From an uncultured Flavobacteriaceae bacterium (lineage in GTDB: Bacteria; Bacteroidota; Bacteroidia; Flavobacteriales; Flavobacteriaceae): a DNA stretch of 64,000 bases. The translations under genes and the position numbers were made by a program. The stretch is taken from the NCBI GenBank assembly GCA_947494825.1, contig CANLWN010000001.1:186001-250000 (forward strand). The letters are read 5' to 3'. How positions within the stretch are numbered: position 1 is the stretch's first letter; the number at the start of each line of letters is the position of its first letter. The notes beneath the pieces were generated by a model. The model had not been told where the DNA came from and did no database searches. It was given only the letters and a program-made list of their open reading frames with translations. Below, in pieces: positions 15,421-24,103 of the stretch.

Positions 15421-17784
15421 TTATTTTAATTCGTTGTTCAATAATTGATCCAGGGCAACCATATCGGTCACCAGCACCTGCCGGGCCTTACTGCCCTCAA
15501 AGGGACCTACAATACCAGCAGCTTCCAACTGATCAATAATCCTTCCGGCACGGTTATAGCCCAATTTCAACTTTCGCTGTATCAAGGAGGCCGAACCTTG
15601 TTGTGCCATCACAATGACTTCCGCTGCCTCCCGGAACATGGCATCCCTTTCGGATATCTCATAATCAATACTTGTGCCAGAATCCTCACCTACGTATTCG
15701 GGAAGCAGATGCGCTTCCGGATAGGCCCTTTGGGACCCTATGTATTCTGTGATCTTGGCTACTTCCGGTGTGTCCACAAAGGCACATTGTAAACGGGTAA
15801 CATCATTGCCCTGGGTAAAGAGCATGTCCCCCCTACCGATCAACTGATCGGCCCCTTGGGTATCCAAAATGGTCCTGGAATCGATCTTGGAGGTCACCCG
15901 GAAGGCGATTCGCGCAGGGAAGTTGGCCTTTATGATACCGGTAATCACATTGACCGAAGGCCGTTGTGTGGCAATAATCAAATGAATGCCTATGGCCCGT
16001 GCCAATTGTGCCAATCGGGCAATAGGGGTTTCCACTTCCTTGCCCGCCGTCATGATCAGATCGGCGAACTCATCGATCACAAGTACGATATAGGGTAAAA
16101 ACATATGCCCATCGTTCGGATTCAATTTCCTGGCCTTGAACTTGGTGTTGTACTCCTTGATATTTCGCACCATGGCCAGTTTCAACAGCTCGTACCTGTT
16201 GTCCATTTCAATACAGAGCGAGTTTAAGGTGTGGATGACCTTGGTATTGTCCGTTATGATGGCATCCTCGGAATCCGGCAATTTGGCCAGGTAATGGCGT
16301 TCAATCTTGTTGTAGAGGGTAAGTTCTACCTTTTTGGGATCTACCAGGATAAACTTTACCTCCGCCGGATGCTTCTTATAGAGCAAAGAGGTCAATACCG
16401 CATTCAAGCCCACGGATTTACCTTGCCCAGTGGCCCCTGCCATAAGCAAGTGGGGCATTTTGGCCAAATCTACTACAAAGGTCTCATTGCTGATCGTCTT
16501 TCCGAAGGCAATGGGCAGTTGCATTTCCGCATTTTGGAATTTCTTGGAGGCTATGACGGAGCGCATGGAAACGATGGTCGCATTTTTGTTGGGCACTTCT
16601 ATCCCTATGGTACCCTTGCCCGGGATAGGGGCAATGATTCTAATGCCCAGGGCGGCGAGGGATAGTGCAATATCGTCCTCTAGATTTTTTATTTTGGAGA
16701 TGCGAATGCCCGCTTCCGGAACAATTTCGTATAGGGTAACCGTGGGTCCAATGGTCGCTTTTATTTGGGCGATGCCTATTTTGTAGTTCTTAAGGGTACC
16801 AACAATTTTATTCTTGTTTTCTTCCAGTTCTTCCTGGTTGATGGTAATGCCGCCGGCCGACCCGTGCTGATCGAGCAGTTCTATGGGCGGGAATTTGTAG
16901 TTGCCCAGTTCCAAAGTAGGGTCAAACTCACCAAAATCCTTGACCAATTGGGCTGCTTTGGTAGGCTTCACCTCTTTTTCCTCAGTGATTTTTTTCACTT
17001 CCATAGTAATATCCGGAGCGGAAGACTTTGGAGTGTCGGTAAGCTTTAATTCCAATTCAGGGTCGATTTCTTTTTCCAAAATGGGAATATCCTCCTTGTG
17101 GGTATAGGTGTCCACCACGATGGGCGACTCATCCTCAGTGTCCAGTACCAATTCCTTGGTAGAACGTACGGTCCCTTTAAAGTCGGCTGCCACGGAAGCC
17201 TTCTTTTTGGCGAAATAACTGCCAATGCTCTCGGGCGAAAACCCGAACAATCGTACCAGGATAATGGTAAAACCAAAAAGTAGCAGCAAAAAGACCCCTA
17301 TCTTCCCAATATAGTCCTGTAAAAAGTCGTTCATTTCATAGCCGATGAGTCCACCTAGGAGGGGGCGACTTTCAGCAAAAAAACCAAAGCTTATCGATAT
17401 CCATAACACGAATACCAAGCCCCATATCCAGACGCTCAGCAGGCCTTTTCTGACCAGGCTTAAAAAGAGATAAAGTCCGGTAATGCACAGGAGGACGGGA
17501 AAAATCAGGGAGGCCACTCCAAAGCCTTTGTACATGAAAAAATGGCTTACACTGGCTCCGAATTTATTCAGTAAATTCTTGGCCTGTTCATTGCGATCGG
17601 CAAATTCGGTCAACAGACTTTGATCGGCCTGCCAGGTAAAATAGTAGGAGGCAAAGGAAAAAAACAAGGCCATACTAAAGAATATCAGGAGGCTTCCCAA
17701 TATAATTTTATTCTGTTTGGAAAACCTAAGGCCCGTCTTTTTTTTAGCAGTCGTAGGTTTTGATCTTTTTCGCTTTTTTGCCAT
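15421..17784 (-). CDS. ftsK: FtsK/SpoIIIE-family DNA translocase
   Basis: 787-aa septal DNA pump for chromosome dimer resolution and segregation. It has a Lys/Arg-rich N-terminus, four membrane helices (residues about 28-190), an acidic linker (about 200-300), then the alpha-beta motor with Walker A G-A-T-G-Q-G-K-S and Walker B I-V-L-V-I-D-E-F-A-D. The C-terminal gamma winged helix is present (R-K-L-K-L-G-Y-N-R-A, G-I-V-G-P), which reads KOPS-type sites. The linker is short compared with E. coli FtsK and resembles SpoIIIE. It heads the lolA-lptF/G-ribB run. Confidence 0.96.
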   Translation of the reverse strand: MAKKRKRSKPTTAKKKTGLRFSKQNKIILGSLLIFFSMALFFSFASYYFTWQADQSLLTEFADRNEQAKNLLNKFGASVSHFFMYKGFGVASLIFPVLLCITGLYLFLSLVRKGLLSVWIWGLVFVLWISISFGFFAESRPLLGGLIGYEMNDFLQDYIGKIGVFLLLLFGFTIILVRLFGFSPESIGSYFAKKKASVAADFKGTVRSTKELVLDTEDESPIVVDTYTHKEDIPILEKEIDPELELKLTDTPKSSAPDITMEVKKITEEKEVKPTKAAQLVKDFGEFDPTLELGNYKFPPIELLDQHGSAGGITINQEELEENKNKIVGTLKNYKIGIAQIKATIGPTVTLYEIVPEAGIRISKIKNLEDDIALSLAALGIRIIAPIPGKGTIGIEVPNKNATIVSMRSVIASKKFQNAEMQLPIAFGKTISNETFVVDLAKMPHLLMAGATGQGKSVGLNAVLTSLLYKKHPAEVKFILVDPKKVELTLYNKIERHYLAKLPDSEDAIITDNTKVIHTLNSLCIEMDNRYELLKLAMVRNIKEYNTKFKARKLNPNDGHMFLPYIVLVIDEFADLIMTAGKEVETPIARLAQLARAIGIHLIIATQRPSVNVITGIIKANFPARIAFRVTSKIDSRTILDTQGADQLIGRGDMLFTQGNDVTRLQCAFVDTPEVAKITEYIGSQRAYPEAHLLPEYVGEDSGTSIDYEISERDAMFREAAEVIVMAQQGSASLIQRKLKLGYNRAGRIIDQLEAAGIVGPFEGSKARQVLVTDMVALDQLLNNELK

Positions 17785-17847
17785 TAAAACACGAATTATT
17801 TGGGGCTAAAATACAAATTTACAAAGGAAGCCGGTCCTATGCTAATT

Positions 17848-18213
17848 TTAAAAAATTTTGGGAAGATAAATGATCAACCCGATAATTGAGGCGGCTATGG
17901 ACACCAACATAACCGCTCCCGCAGAGATGTCCTTGATAAAGCCGATCTTATGGTCAAACTCGGGCTGTACATAGTCGGCAATCTTCTCAATGGCCGTATT
18001 GAGGCCCTCTATACCCAGTACCATGGCAATGGCAAAGAGCTGCAAGATCCATTCGGTAGGGGAGATGTCAAAGTAAAATCCTGCTCCGGTAACCAGGAGC
18101 GCAATGACCATTTGGATCTGGATACTGCCCTCGGTCCGGATTAGGAGCCAAGCACCGCGCAGGGCATAGCCCACACCGCGGATCCTATTCTGCAAAAACC
18201 CTTCCTTAGGCAT
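17848..18213 (-). CDS. dgkA: Diacylglycerol kinase (undecaprenol kinase type)
   Basis: 121-aa membrane enzyme of the DgkA family, with three helices and the active-site segment E-G-L-N-T-A-I-E-K-I-A-D (residues about 75-86). It phosphorylates diacylglycerol or undecaprenol with ATP at the inner membrane. The start overlaps the end of tpx by 8 bp, so the two are translationally coupled. ftsK follows after 63 bp. Confidence 0.92.
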   Translation of the reverse strand: MPKEGFLQNRIRGVGYALRGAWLLIRTEGSIQIQMVIALLVTGAGFYFDISPTEWILQLFAIAMVLGIEGLNTAIEKIADYVQPEFDHKIGFIKDISAGAVMLVSIAASIIGLIIYLPKIF

Positions 18214-18712
18214 CCATTAAGGCTTCAAGAGCTGCTTTGTAATTGGGTTCGTCCACGGTCTCAGGGACCTGTTCGGTATACACGACCTCGCCGTTTTCAT
18301 TGAGCACCACCACGGCCCTGGAAAGTAGCGTTTGTAAGGGGCCGTCCGTAAACTCCACGGCATAGGTCTTTCCAAAGTTCCCATCCCGGAAATCGGACAG
18401 CATTTCTACATTGGCAATACCCTCGGCTCCACAAAAACGGGCTTGGGCAAAGGGCAGGTCTTTGGAGATACACAGTACTTTGGTATTTTCCAATTCTGCC
18501 GCTTCTTGGTTAAACTGACGTACCGATTGGGCGCATGTCCCGGTATCGATACTGGGAAAGATGTTCAAGACAATTTTTTGCCCGCTGTAATCTGATAGGG
18601 TAGCGGGTGAAAGATCTACTTTGGTCATGGTGAAATCCTGGGCTTTGCTTCCCGTTTCCGGTAGATTTCCCAGCGTATGTATGTTGTTTCCTTTTAATGT
18701 TACGGTAGCCAT
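18206..18712 (-). CDS. tpx: Thiol peroxidase, atypical 2-Cys peroxiredoxin
   Basis: 168-aa Tpx. The peroxidatic Cys60 is in F-P-S-I-D-T-G-T-C and the resolving Cys94 in A-R-F-C, matching E. coli Tpx Cys61/Cys95. A third cysteine (81) sits between. It reduces lipid and organic hydroperoxides using thioredoxin. It lies upstream of dgkA and overlaps it by 8 bp. Confidence 0.94.
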   Translation of the reverse strand: MATVTLKGNNIHTLGNLPETGSKAQDFTMTKVDLSPATLSDYSGQKIVLNIFPSIDTGTCAQSVRQFNQEAAELENTKVLCISKDLPFAQARFCGAEGIANVEMLSDFRDGNFGKTYAVEFTDGPLQTLLSRAVVVLNENGEVVYTEQVPETVDEPNYKAALEALMDA

Positions 18713-18857
18713 TTCTCTAGTTTTAAATTCGCTGTGAAATTATAAAATATCTCCCTGATACGTAAGGAATTTTGACAGAAAATATGGGTCGGCAGGTTTT
18801 ATGGAATTCTTTTGAATCAAAGCCCCAGCGAATTTTGAACATCCTTTTGCGGTAGTG

Positions 18858-20591
18858 CTATTGCAAGGGCTCGGGAGTAGCGACCAACTGCTTAATTTTA
18901 ATATGAAAAGCGGCAAACAGAAGGGTCATCATAGGGCTGAGCCAATTGAAGATGGCATAAAAGAAATACTCGCCAACGCTTACGCCCAAAACACCGCTAT
19001 GGTATGCACCACAGGTGTTCCAAGGTACCAGTACCGAGGTCACGGTACCCGAGTCCTCAAGGGTACGACTCAAATTTTCCGGGGCCAGGCCCCTATCGGC
19101 GTACGCCTTGGAAAACATCTTTCCGGGCACTACAATGGCCAAATACTGGTCCGATGCGGTAACGTTCAAGGCCAAACAGCTGCCCACGGTGCTGGCGAAA
19201 AGGCCAAAAGTGGTCTTGGCCATGCTCAACAGCGATTTGGTAATCCGGGACAAGGCTCCGATACCGTCCATGATGCCACCAAAGACCATGGCACAAATGA
19301 TCAACCAGATAGTGCCCAGCATACCGGCCATTCCCTTGGAGGAGAACAGATCGTTCAAAGCGGCATTTTCAGTGGCAATGGAGGTTTTTACGGTAATGGC
19401 GTCTATAATCGCAAAATAGCAACTTTGTAAAAATGAAGTAGGTTTTGCAGTTGCCGAAAACTCGCCAACTTGATTCCCGTTTTTATAAATTATTACATTC
19501 TCTTCAAAAGTCTTCTTTACTTCTTGTGAAGATTTTGGCAGTACAAATTGCAACTCTTTATCTAGCGTAATTGTTTCGTCAAGAGGCACTAAATTGTAAC
19601 TTCCCGGCGCATAAAAATTCTTGTTTCCCGAATCCCACTGAACATATTGTTTTAGTTTTGATGGTACATCGGAAATGCTATATTTCAGCCCTTGATTCCA
19701 GATTATTGCAGATTGAAATATAATAGCAAACAACCCACCGAGAAGTGTTCCAATTAATAGGGCCGCCAAGGGTGGTGTCTTCTTTACGATCAAAAAGATA
19801 ACCACTAGCGGCACGAGGAACAACCACCCATTGATATTAAAAGTATTGTCTATAGAACTTAAGATGGCCGCAGTATCCGCAGTGCCCGAAGTATCCAAGG
19901 TAAAACCGATAATGATAAACACCACGAGCGTAACCAGGATGGTGGGTACGGTGGTCATGGTCATGTACCGGATATGGCTGAACAGTTCCCCGCCCGCCAT
20001 GGCCGGCGCCAGATTGGTAGTATCGCTCAGGGGCGAAAGTTTATCCCCAAAGTATGCGCCTGACAATACGGCTCCCGCGGTCATTCCCAAGGATATCCCC
20101 AGGGCATCGCCTATTCCTACCAAGGCTATCCCTACCGTGGCCGCTGTGGTCCAGGAACTTCCCGTGGCAATGGAAATGATGGCACAGATAACAACACAGG
20201 CTGCCAGAAAAATCGTGGGATTCAGTATCTGTAGGCCGTAGTAGATCATGGCAGGTATGATGCCACTGACCAACCAGGTACCCGATAAGGCACCAACCAT
20301 CAACAAAATAAGCAGCGCACCGGAGGTAGATTTTACGTTCTCCGCTACCTCGGCCAACATTTGTTTGTACGATACCTTGTTGAAAAAGCCCACGATCGCC
20401 GCAACGGCTCCGCCCAGCAATAAAATAAACTGATTGGACCCACTTAGGGCATCGTCCCCAAAAACATAGACATTATAGGCTAACATGCCCACCAGGGCAA
20501 TTACGGGAATCAGCGCTTCCCAGATATTCAGTTCCTTATTTTCTACAATTTTTTCATTCTGTCTATGGGCGTCAGGTTTTTTGCTGTGCAT
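18858..20591 (-). CDS. nhaC: NhaC-family Na+/H+ antiporter with inserted AT-rich segment
   Basis: 577-aa inner-membrane antiporter of the NhaC family. Typical segments are G-S-S-W-T-T-A-A-T-V-G-I-A, G-A-Y-F-G-D-K-L-S-P-L-S-D-T-T-N-L-A-P and G-L-A-P-E-N-L-S-R-T-L-E-D-S-G-T near the end. Members are usually about 450-500 aa. This one carries roughly 85-100 extra residues in its middle (about 295-390: soluble, with W-D-S-G-N and V-P-L-D-E-T-I-T). That stretch is encoded by DNA at about 36% GC by my count of 19441-19740, while sampled flanking lines are 50-55%. The gene stands alone, with the PLP lyase gene upstream on the same strand. Confidence 0.92.
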   Translation of the reverse strand: MHSKKPDAHRQNEKIVENKELNIWEALIPVIALVGMLAYNVYVFGDDALSGSNQFILLLGGAVAAIVGFFNKVSYKQMLAEVAENVKSTSGALLILLMVGALSGTWLVSGIIPAMIYYGLQILNPTIFLAACVVICAIISIATGSSWTTAATVGIALVGIGDALGISLGMTAGAVLSGAYFGDKLSPLSDTTNLAPAMAGGELFSHIRYMTMTTVPTILVTLVVFIIIGFTLDTSGTADTAAILSSIDNTFNINGWLFLVPLVVIFLIVKKTPPLAALLIGTLLGGLFAIIFQSAIIWNQGLKYSISDVPSKLKQYVQWDSGNKNFYAPGSYNLVPLDETITLDKELQFVLPKSSQEVKKTFEENVIIYKNGNQVGEFSATAKPTSFLQSCYFAIIDAITVKTSIATENAALNDLFSSKGMAGMLGTIWLIICAMVFGGIMDGIGALSRITKSLLSMAKTTFGLFASTVGSCLALNVTASDQYLAIVVPGKMFSKAYADRGLAPENLSRTLEDSGTVTSVLVPWNTCGAYHSGVLGVSVGEYFFYAIFNWLSPMMTLLFAAFHIKIKQLVATPEPLQ

Positions 20592-20652
20592 GAAGTCTGG
20601 ATTAGTTTGCTCGTAATATTACGATTTTGGTGACGGTTCTGCAAACCTTTAC

Positions 20653-21873
20653 CTAAATGCACATTTCCCTTGCCTCAAGGATGCCAAGTTCCTGCATACA
20701 GTTTTTCATCATTTGGTAAGTCCGCTCCACATTGTTGTCCAAGCCTATAGAGAAACGTATAAGGCCATCGGAAAGGCCCATGGCCTGTTGTTCATGAAGT
20801 GGTATTTCGGAAGAGGTAGAGGTGCCCGGGGCACTGAACAGTGTTTTATAAAAACCAAGGCTTACGGCCAAATAGCCCAAACGTCTTTGTTGCATCAATT
20901 CCATCAGGGCATTGGCATTTTCCAGTGACCCTACGTCCACGGTCATAATGCCTCCAAAACCGTATTCCGGGTCCATTTGCGCTTTCATGGTATGGAAGTT
21001 CGCATGGGAAGGCAGTCCGGGATAAACTACCCGGAGTCCGTCCTTTTCAAAGTTTTTTGCCAGGTACAAAGCATTTTCACTGTGTTTTTTTATGCGGATA
21101 TGGAGGGTGCGCATGTTCTTGAGGATCGAGGCCGCCCTTAGGCTGTCCAACGTACTCCCTAAGAGCATTCCGGCGCCATGGTTCACGTCTTTGAGCGAAA
21201 GGCAAAAATCGGTACTGGCACAGACCGCGCCCGCCACGCAATCGCTGCTGCCATTGATGAATTTGGTCAGGCTATGGATGACCACATCGGCCCCTAATTG
21301 CGCCGGGGCGATGGATAGGGGAGAAAAGGTATTGTCCACTACCAGGGGAATGCCGTGCTTTTTGGCCAGGGCCGCCATGGCCTGGATATCGGCGATTTCC
21401 AGGAGCGGATTGCTCACCGCCTCGCAATAGATAAGTTTGGTCCGCGGCGTGATGGCCTTTTCCACCGCTTCGAGCTGCGTAATATCCACAAAGGAAGAAT
21501 CGACATCGAATTTTTTGATGAAGTTCTTTAGAAAGGCGTAAGTACCCCCATAAATGGTACGGCTGCTTACCAGATGGTCCCCTGCGTTGCACAATTGCAT
21601 CAGCACTGCCGTTATGGCGCCCATGCCACTGGCGTATACATTGGCACTTTCCGTGCCTTCCAAAGCCGCCAGGGCCTCGCCAAGATATAGATTGGAAGGG
21701 GAAGAATGCCGGCTGTAGAGATAGCAGCCTTCGGTGTTGCCCTCAAAAGTATCGAACATGGTCTTTGCCGATAGAAAGGTATAGGTAGAGGAATCCGATA
21801 TGGAAGGGTTTATGCCTCCAAACTCCCCAAAATATTGCAGGTTTTGTATTTGATCCGATGCCTTGTGCTCCAT
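20653..21873 (-). CDS. Trans-sulfuration PLP enzyme, methionine gamma-lyase/cystathionine lyase type
   Basis: 406-aa Cys/Met-metabolism PLP enzyme. I chose ATG 21873 (M-E-H-K-A) over an in-frame ATG at 21924 that adds an unlike hydrophobic tail. The PLP Lys204 is in S-L-T-K-F-I-N-G, with Y-S-R-H-S-S-P-S-N near the N-terminus and a D-N-T-F PLP-ring Asp. The S-x-S-D-C-V-A-G-A-V segment after the Lys and overall length suit methionine gamma-lyase, but cystathionine gamma-lyase or synthase cannot be excluded. It is divergent from an Lrp/AsnC regulator, a common layout for amino-acid breakdown genes. Confidence 0.88.
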   Translation of the reverse strand: MEHKASDQIQNLQYFGEFGGINPSISDSSTYTFLSAKTMFDTFEGNTEGCYLYSRHSSPSNLYLGEALAALEGTESANVYASGMGAITAVLMQLCNAGDHLVSSRTIYGGTYAFLKNFIKKFDVDSSFVDITQLEAVEKAITPRTKLIYCEAVSNPLLEIADIQAMAALAKKHGIPLVVDNTFSPLSIAPAQLGADVVIHSLTKFINGSSDCVAGAVCASTDFCLSLKDVNHGAGMLLGSTLDSLRAASILKNMRTLHIRIKKHSENALYLAKNFEKDGLRVVYPGLPSHANFHTMKAQMDPEYGFGGIMTVDVGSLENANALMELMQQRRLGYLAVSLGFYKTLFSAPGTSTSSEIPLHEQQAMGLSDGLIRFSIGLDNNVERTYQMMKNCMQELGILEAREMCI

Positions 21874-21912
21874 GGGATGTGGTTTTTGACTAGTAAAACT
21901 AAAGCATAATAG

Positions 21913-21953
21913 GATAATTATCAATATAATGCATAAAATGACGAATAATTATC
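21913..21953. promoter_or_regulatory. Candidate Lrp-type operator between lyase and regulator genes
   Basis: GATAATTATC (21913-21922) is a perfect 10-bp palindrome, and ATAATTATC recurs at 21945-21953, 31 bp (about three helical turns) away. Both lie in a very AT-rich 150-bp divergent region, consistent with Lrp-family binding on one DNA face. Assignment is by position and pattern only. Confidence 0.45.
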
Positions 21954-22025
21954 TATATTTTGTTAGTTTTATAGTAAAATTATAATTATACACTGAAGTA
22001 GCACCGTTTTTAACGAAAAAATATC

Positions 22026-22487
22026 ATGATCAAGTTCGACACTACCGATAGGGAACTCTTACGACTATTACAGACCGATAGCAAAAGGACCACTAAGGCC
22101 TACGCCAACGACCTTAACCTGTCTACCACCGCGGTATATGAGCGCATCAAGCGTTTGGAAAAGTCGGGCGTGATCACAAAATATGTCGCTTTGGTGGACA
22201 AGCAGAAGGTCAATAAGGCCTTCATGGTTCTTTGCCATATTAAATTGGTACAGCACATCAAGGAATTTGTGCTGCAATTTGAGCGGGAGGTGCTTAAGTT
22301 GGAGGAGGTGGCCGAGTGTTATCACATAAGCGGCGACTACGACTATATTCTAAAAATCTACGTGAGCGACATGCAGGCCTATAGGGATTTTATGGTCTCT
22401 AAGCTAACTGCAATCAATAATATAGGAAGTACACAGAGTTCGTTTGTCATCAATGAAGTGAAATACAACACCTGTATCGAGGTGTAG
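22026..22487 (+). CDS. Lrp/AsnC-family transcriptional regulator
   Basis: 153-aa regulator with an N-terminal winged helix-turn-helix (residues about 8-60; L-S-T-T-A-V-Y-E-R-I-K-R-L-E-K-S-G-V-I) and a C-terminal RAM/AsnC ligand domain (V-A-E-C-Y-H-I-S-G-D-Y-D-Y). Lrp proteins sense amino acids as dimers or octamers. Divergent placement suggests it controls the PLP lyase gene at 20653-21873, as known for several Lrp-lyase pairs. Confidence 0.93.
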   Translation: MIKFDTTDRELLRLLQTDSKRTTKAYANDLNLSTTAVYERIKRLEKSGVITKYVALVDKQKVNKAFMVLCHIKLVQHIKEFVLQFEREVLKLEEVAECYHISGDYDYILKIYVSDMQAYRDFMVSKLTAINNIGSTQSSFVINEVKYNTCIEV

Positions 22488-22500
22488 ATGGCCGTACACA

Positions 22501-22536
22501 ACACAGCCCGGGGCAGGGATCGGGACCTGTGTTTTT
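22501..22536 (+). terminator. Terminator after Lrp regulator gene
   Basis: ACACAG (22501-22506) pairs with CTGTGT (22527-22532), with further inner pairing CCG/CGG, followed by TTTTT through 22536. It lies 14 bases after the stop codon. Confidence 0.6.
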
Positions 22537-22539
22537 CAT

Positions 22540-22570
22540 ATTGTCCAACCGCAAAACATTCGTACTTTTG
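22540..22570 (+). promoter_or_regulatory. Promoter of lpd, Bacteroidota sigma type
   Basis: ATTG (22540-22543), a 19-nt spacer and TACTTTTG (22563-22570) fit the Bacteroidota pattern TTTG-N19-TAnnTTTG almost exactly, about 58 bases before the lpd ATG. Confidence 0.7.
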
Positions 22571-22628
22571 TTTCTTAATTTCGCTTTGTACTGGAGCAAT
22601 TCAAATCTCGCATTAATACAGATATACT

Positions 22629-24035
22629 ATGAGTCAATACGACGTAGCCATCATCGGATCGGGTCCTGGAGGATATGTTGCCGCCATTCGCTGTGCGCAA
22701 TTGGGAATGAAAACAGCCATCATTGAAAAATACGCCACTCTGGGAGGTACCTGCCTCAATGTAGGTTGTATCCCATCGAAAGCCCTGTTGGATTCCTCGC
22801 ACCATTATGAGGATGCAATCAAACACTTTGAGGATCACGGTATCGAGGTCCCGGGCGAGGTGAAGGTGAACCTGGAAAAGATGATAGGCCGCAAGCAGGC
22901 GGTGGTAGATCAAACCACCAAGGGCATACAGTTTTTGATGGATAAGAATAAAATTGATGTTTTCGAGGGCCTGGGCAGTTTTACCGATGCTACCCATATC
23001 ACTATAAAAAAATCGGATGGGAAGACCGAAGCCATCGAAGCTAAAAACACCATCATTGCTACGGGTTCAAAACCTTCGAGCCTACCTTTTATCAAATTGG
23101 ACAAGGAACGTGTCATCACTTCTACCGAAGCTTTGGAGCTCAAGGAAATCCCTAAACATATGATCGTCATCGGTGGCGGGGTCATTGGTCTGGAACTGGG
23201 CCAGGTCTACAAAAGACTGGGATCCGAGGTGACCGTTGTGGAGTTTATGGACCGGATCATCCCCGGGATGGACGCAGCGCTTTCCAAGGAGTTGATGAAG
23301 GTGATGAAAAAGCAGAAGGTAAAATTTAATCTGGCCCATAAGGTAAAATCGGTAACGCGCAAGGGCAAGGAGGTCATTGTAAAGGCCGATAACAAAAAGG
23401 GTGAAGAGGTGACCTTTACGGGCGATTACTGTCTGGTGTCCGTAGGGCGCAGGCCCTATACCGATGGGCTGAATGCTGAGGCAGCAGGGGTAGCGCTCGA
23501 TGACAAGGGCAGGGTAGCGGTCAACGACCATTTACAGACCAATGTACCCAATATCTATGCCATTGGCGATGTGGTACGTGGGGCCATGTTGGCCCATAAG
23601 GCCGAGGAGGAAGGTACTATGGTAGCCGAAATACTGGCGGGCCAAAAGCCGCATATTGACTATAATTTGATTCCGGGCGTGGTCTATACCTGGCCCGAAG
23701 TGGCCGCCGTTGGAAAAACGGAGGAAGAATTAAAGGATGCAGGCGTGGCCTATAAAGTGGGACAGTTTCCTATGCGTGCTTTGGGGCGCGCTAGAGCCAG
23801 TATGGATATCGACGGTTTTGTCAAAATACTGGCCGATTCAAAGACCGATGAGGTCCTTGGCGTACATATGATCGGCGCAAGATGTGCCGACCTGATTACG
23901 GAGGGGGTCACTGCCATGGAATTCCGTGCCTCTGCCGAGGACATCGCCAGGATGAGCCATGCACACCCTACCTATGCAGAGGCGGTAAAGGAAGCTGCTT
24001 TGGCCGCTACCGAGAACCGGCCCATACATATTTAG
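22629..24035 (+). CDS. lpd: Dihydrolipoyl dehydrogenase (E3)
   Basis: 468-aa flavoprotein disulfide reductase, the E3 subunit of pyruvate, 2-oxoglutarate and branched-chain oxo-acid dehydrogenases. FAD site G-S-G-P-G-G-Y; redox pair Cys42/Cys47 in G-G-T-C-L-N-V-G-C-I-P-S-K; NAD site G-G-G-V-I-G-L-E-L-G; catalytic His in H-A-H-P-T near the C-terminus. Full length for the family. It is a single gene with its own promoter. Confidence 0.97.
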   Translation: MSQYDVAIIGSGPGGYVAAIRCAQLGMKTAIIEKYATLGGTCLNVGCIPSKALLDSSHHYEDAIKHFEDHGIEVPGEVKVNLEKMIGRKQAVVDQTTKGIQFLMDKNKIDVFEGLGSFTDATHITIKKSDGKTEAIEAKNTIIATGSKPSSLPFIKLDKERVITSTEALELKEIPKHMIVIGGGVIGLELGQVYKRLGSEVTVVEFMDRIIPGMDAALSKELMKVMKKQKVKFNLAHKVKSVTRKGKEVIVKADNKKGEEVTFTGDYCLVSVGRRPYTDGLNAEAAGVALDDKGRVAVNDHLQTNVPNIYAIGDVVRGAMLAHKAEEEGTMVAEILAGQKPHIDYNLIPGVVYTWPEVAAVGKTEEELKDAGVAYKVGQFPMRALGRARASMDIDGFVKILADSKTDEVLGVHMIGARCADLITEGVTAMEFRASAEDIARMSHAHPTYAEAVKEAALAATENRPIHI

Positions 24036-24049
24036 GAAATACTGGTCTA

Positions 24050-24082
24050 AAACAAAAAACCCCACCTACATAGTAGATGGGG
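24050..24082 (-). terminator. Terminator of DUF3179 gene
   Basis: Read on the minus strand, CCCCA-T-CTA...TAG-G-TGGGG forms a stem with one mismatch, followed by TTTTTTGTTTT. It lies 22 bases past the stop of the 24104-25516 gene and may also work weakly for lpd. Confidence 0.65.
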
Positions 24083-24103
24083 CTCTCCTTCCTCATAGCA
24101 ATC

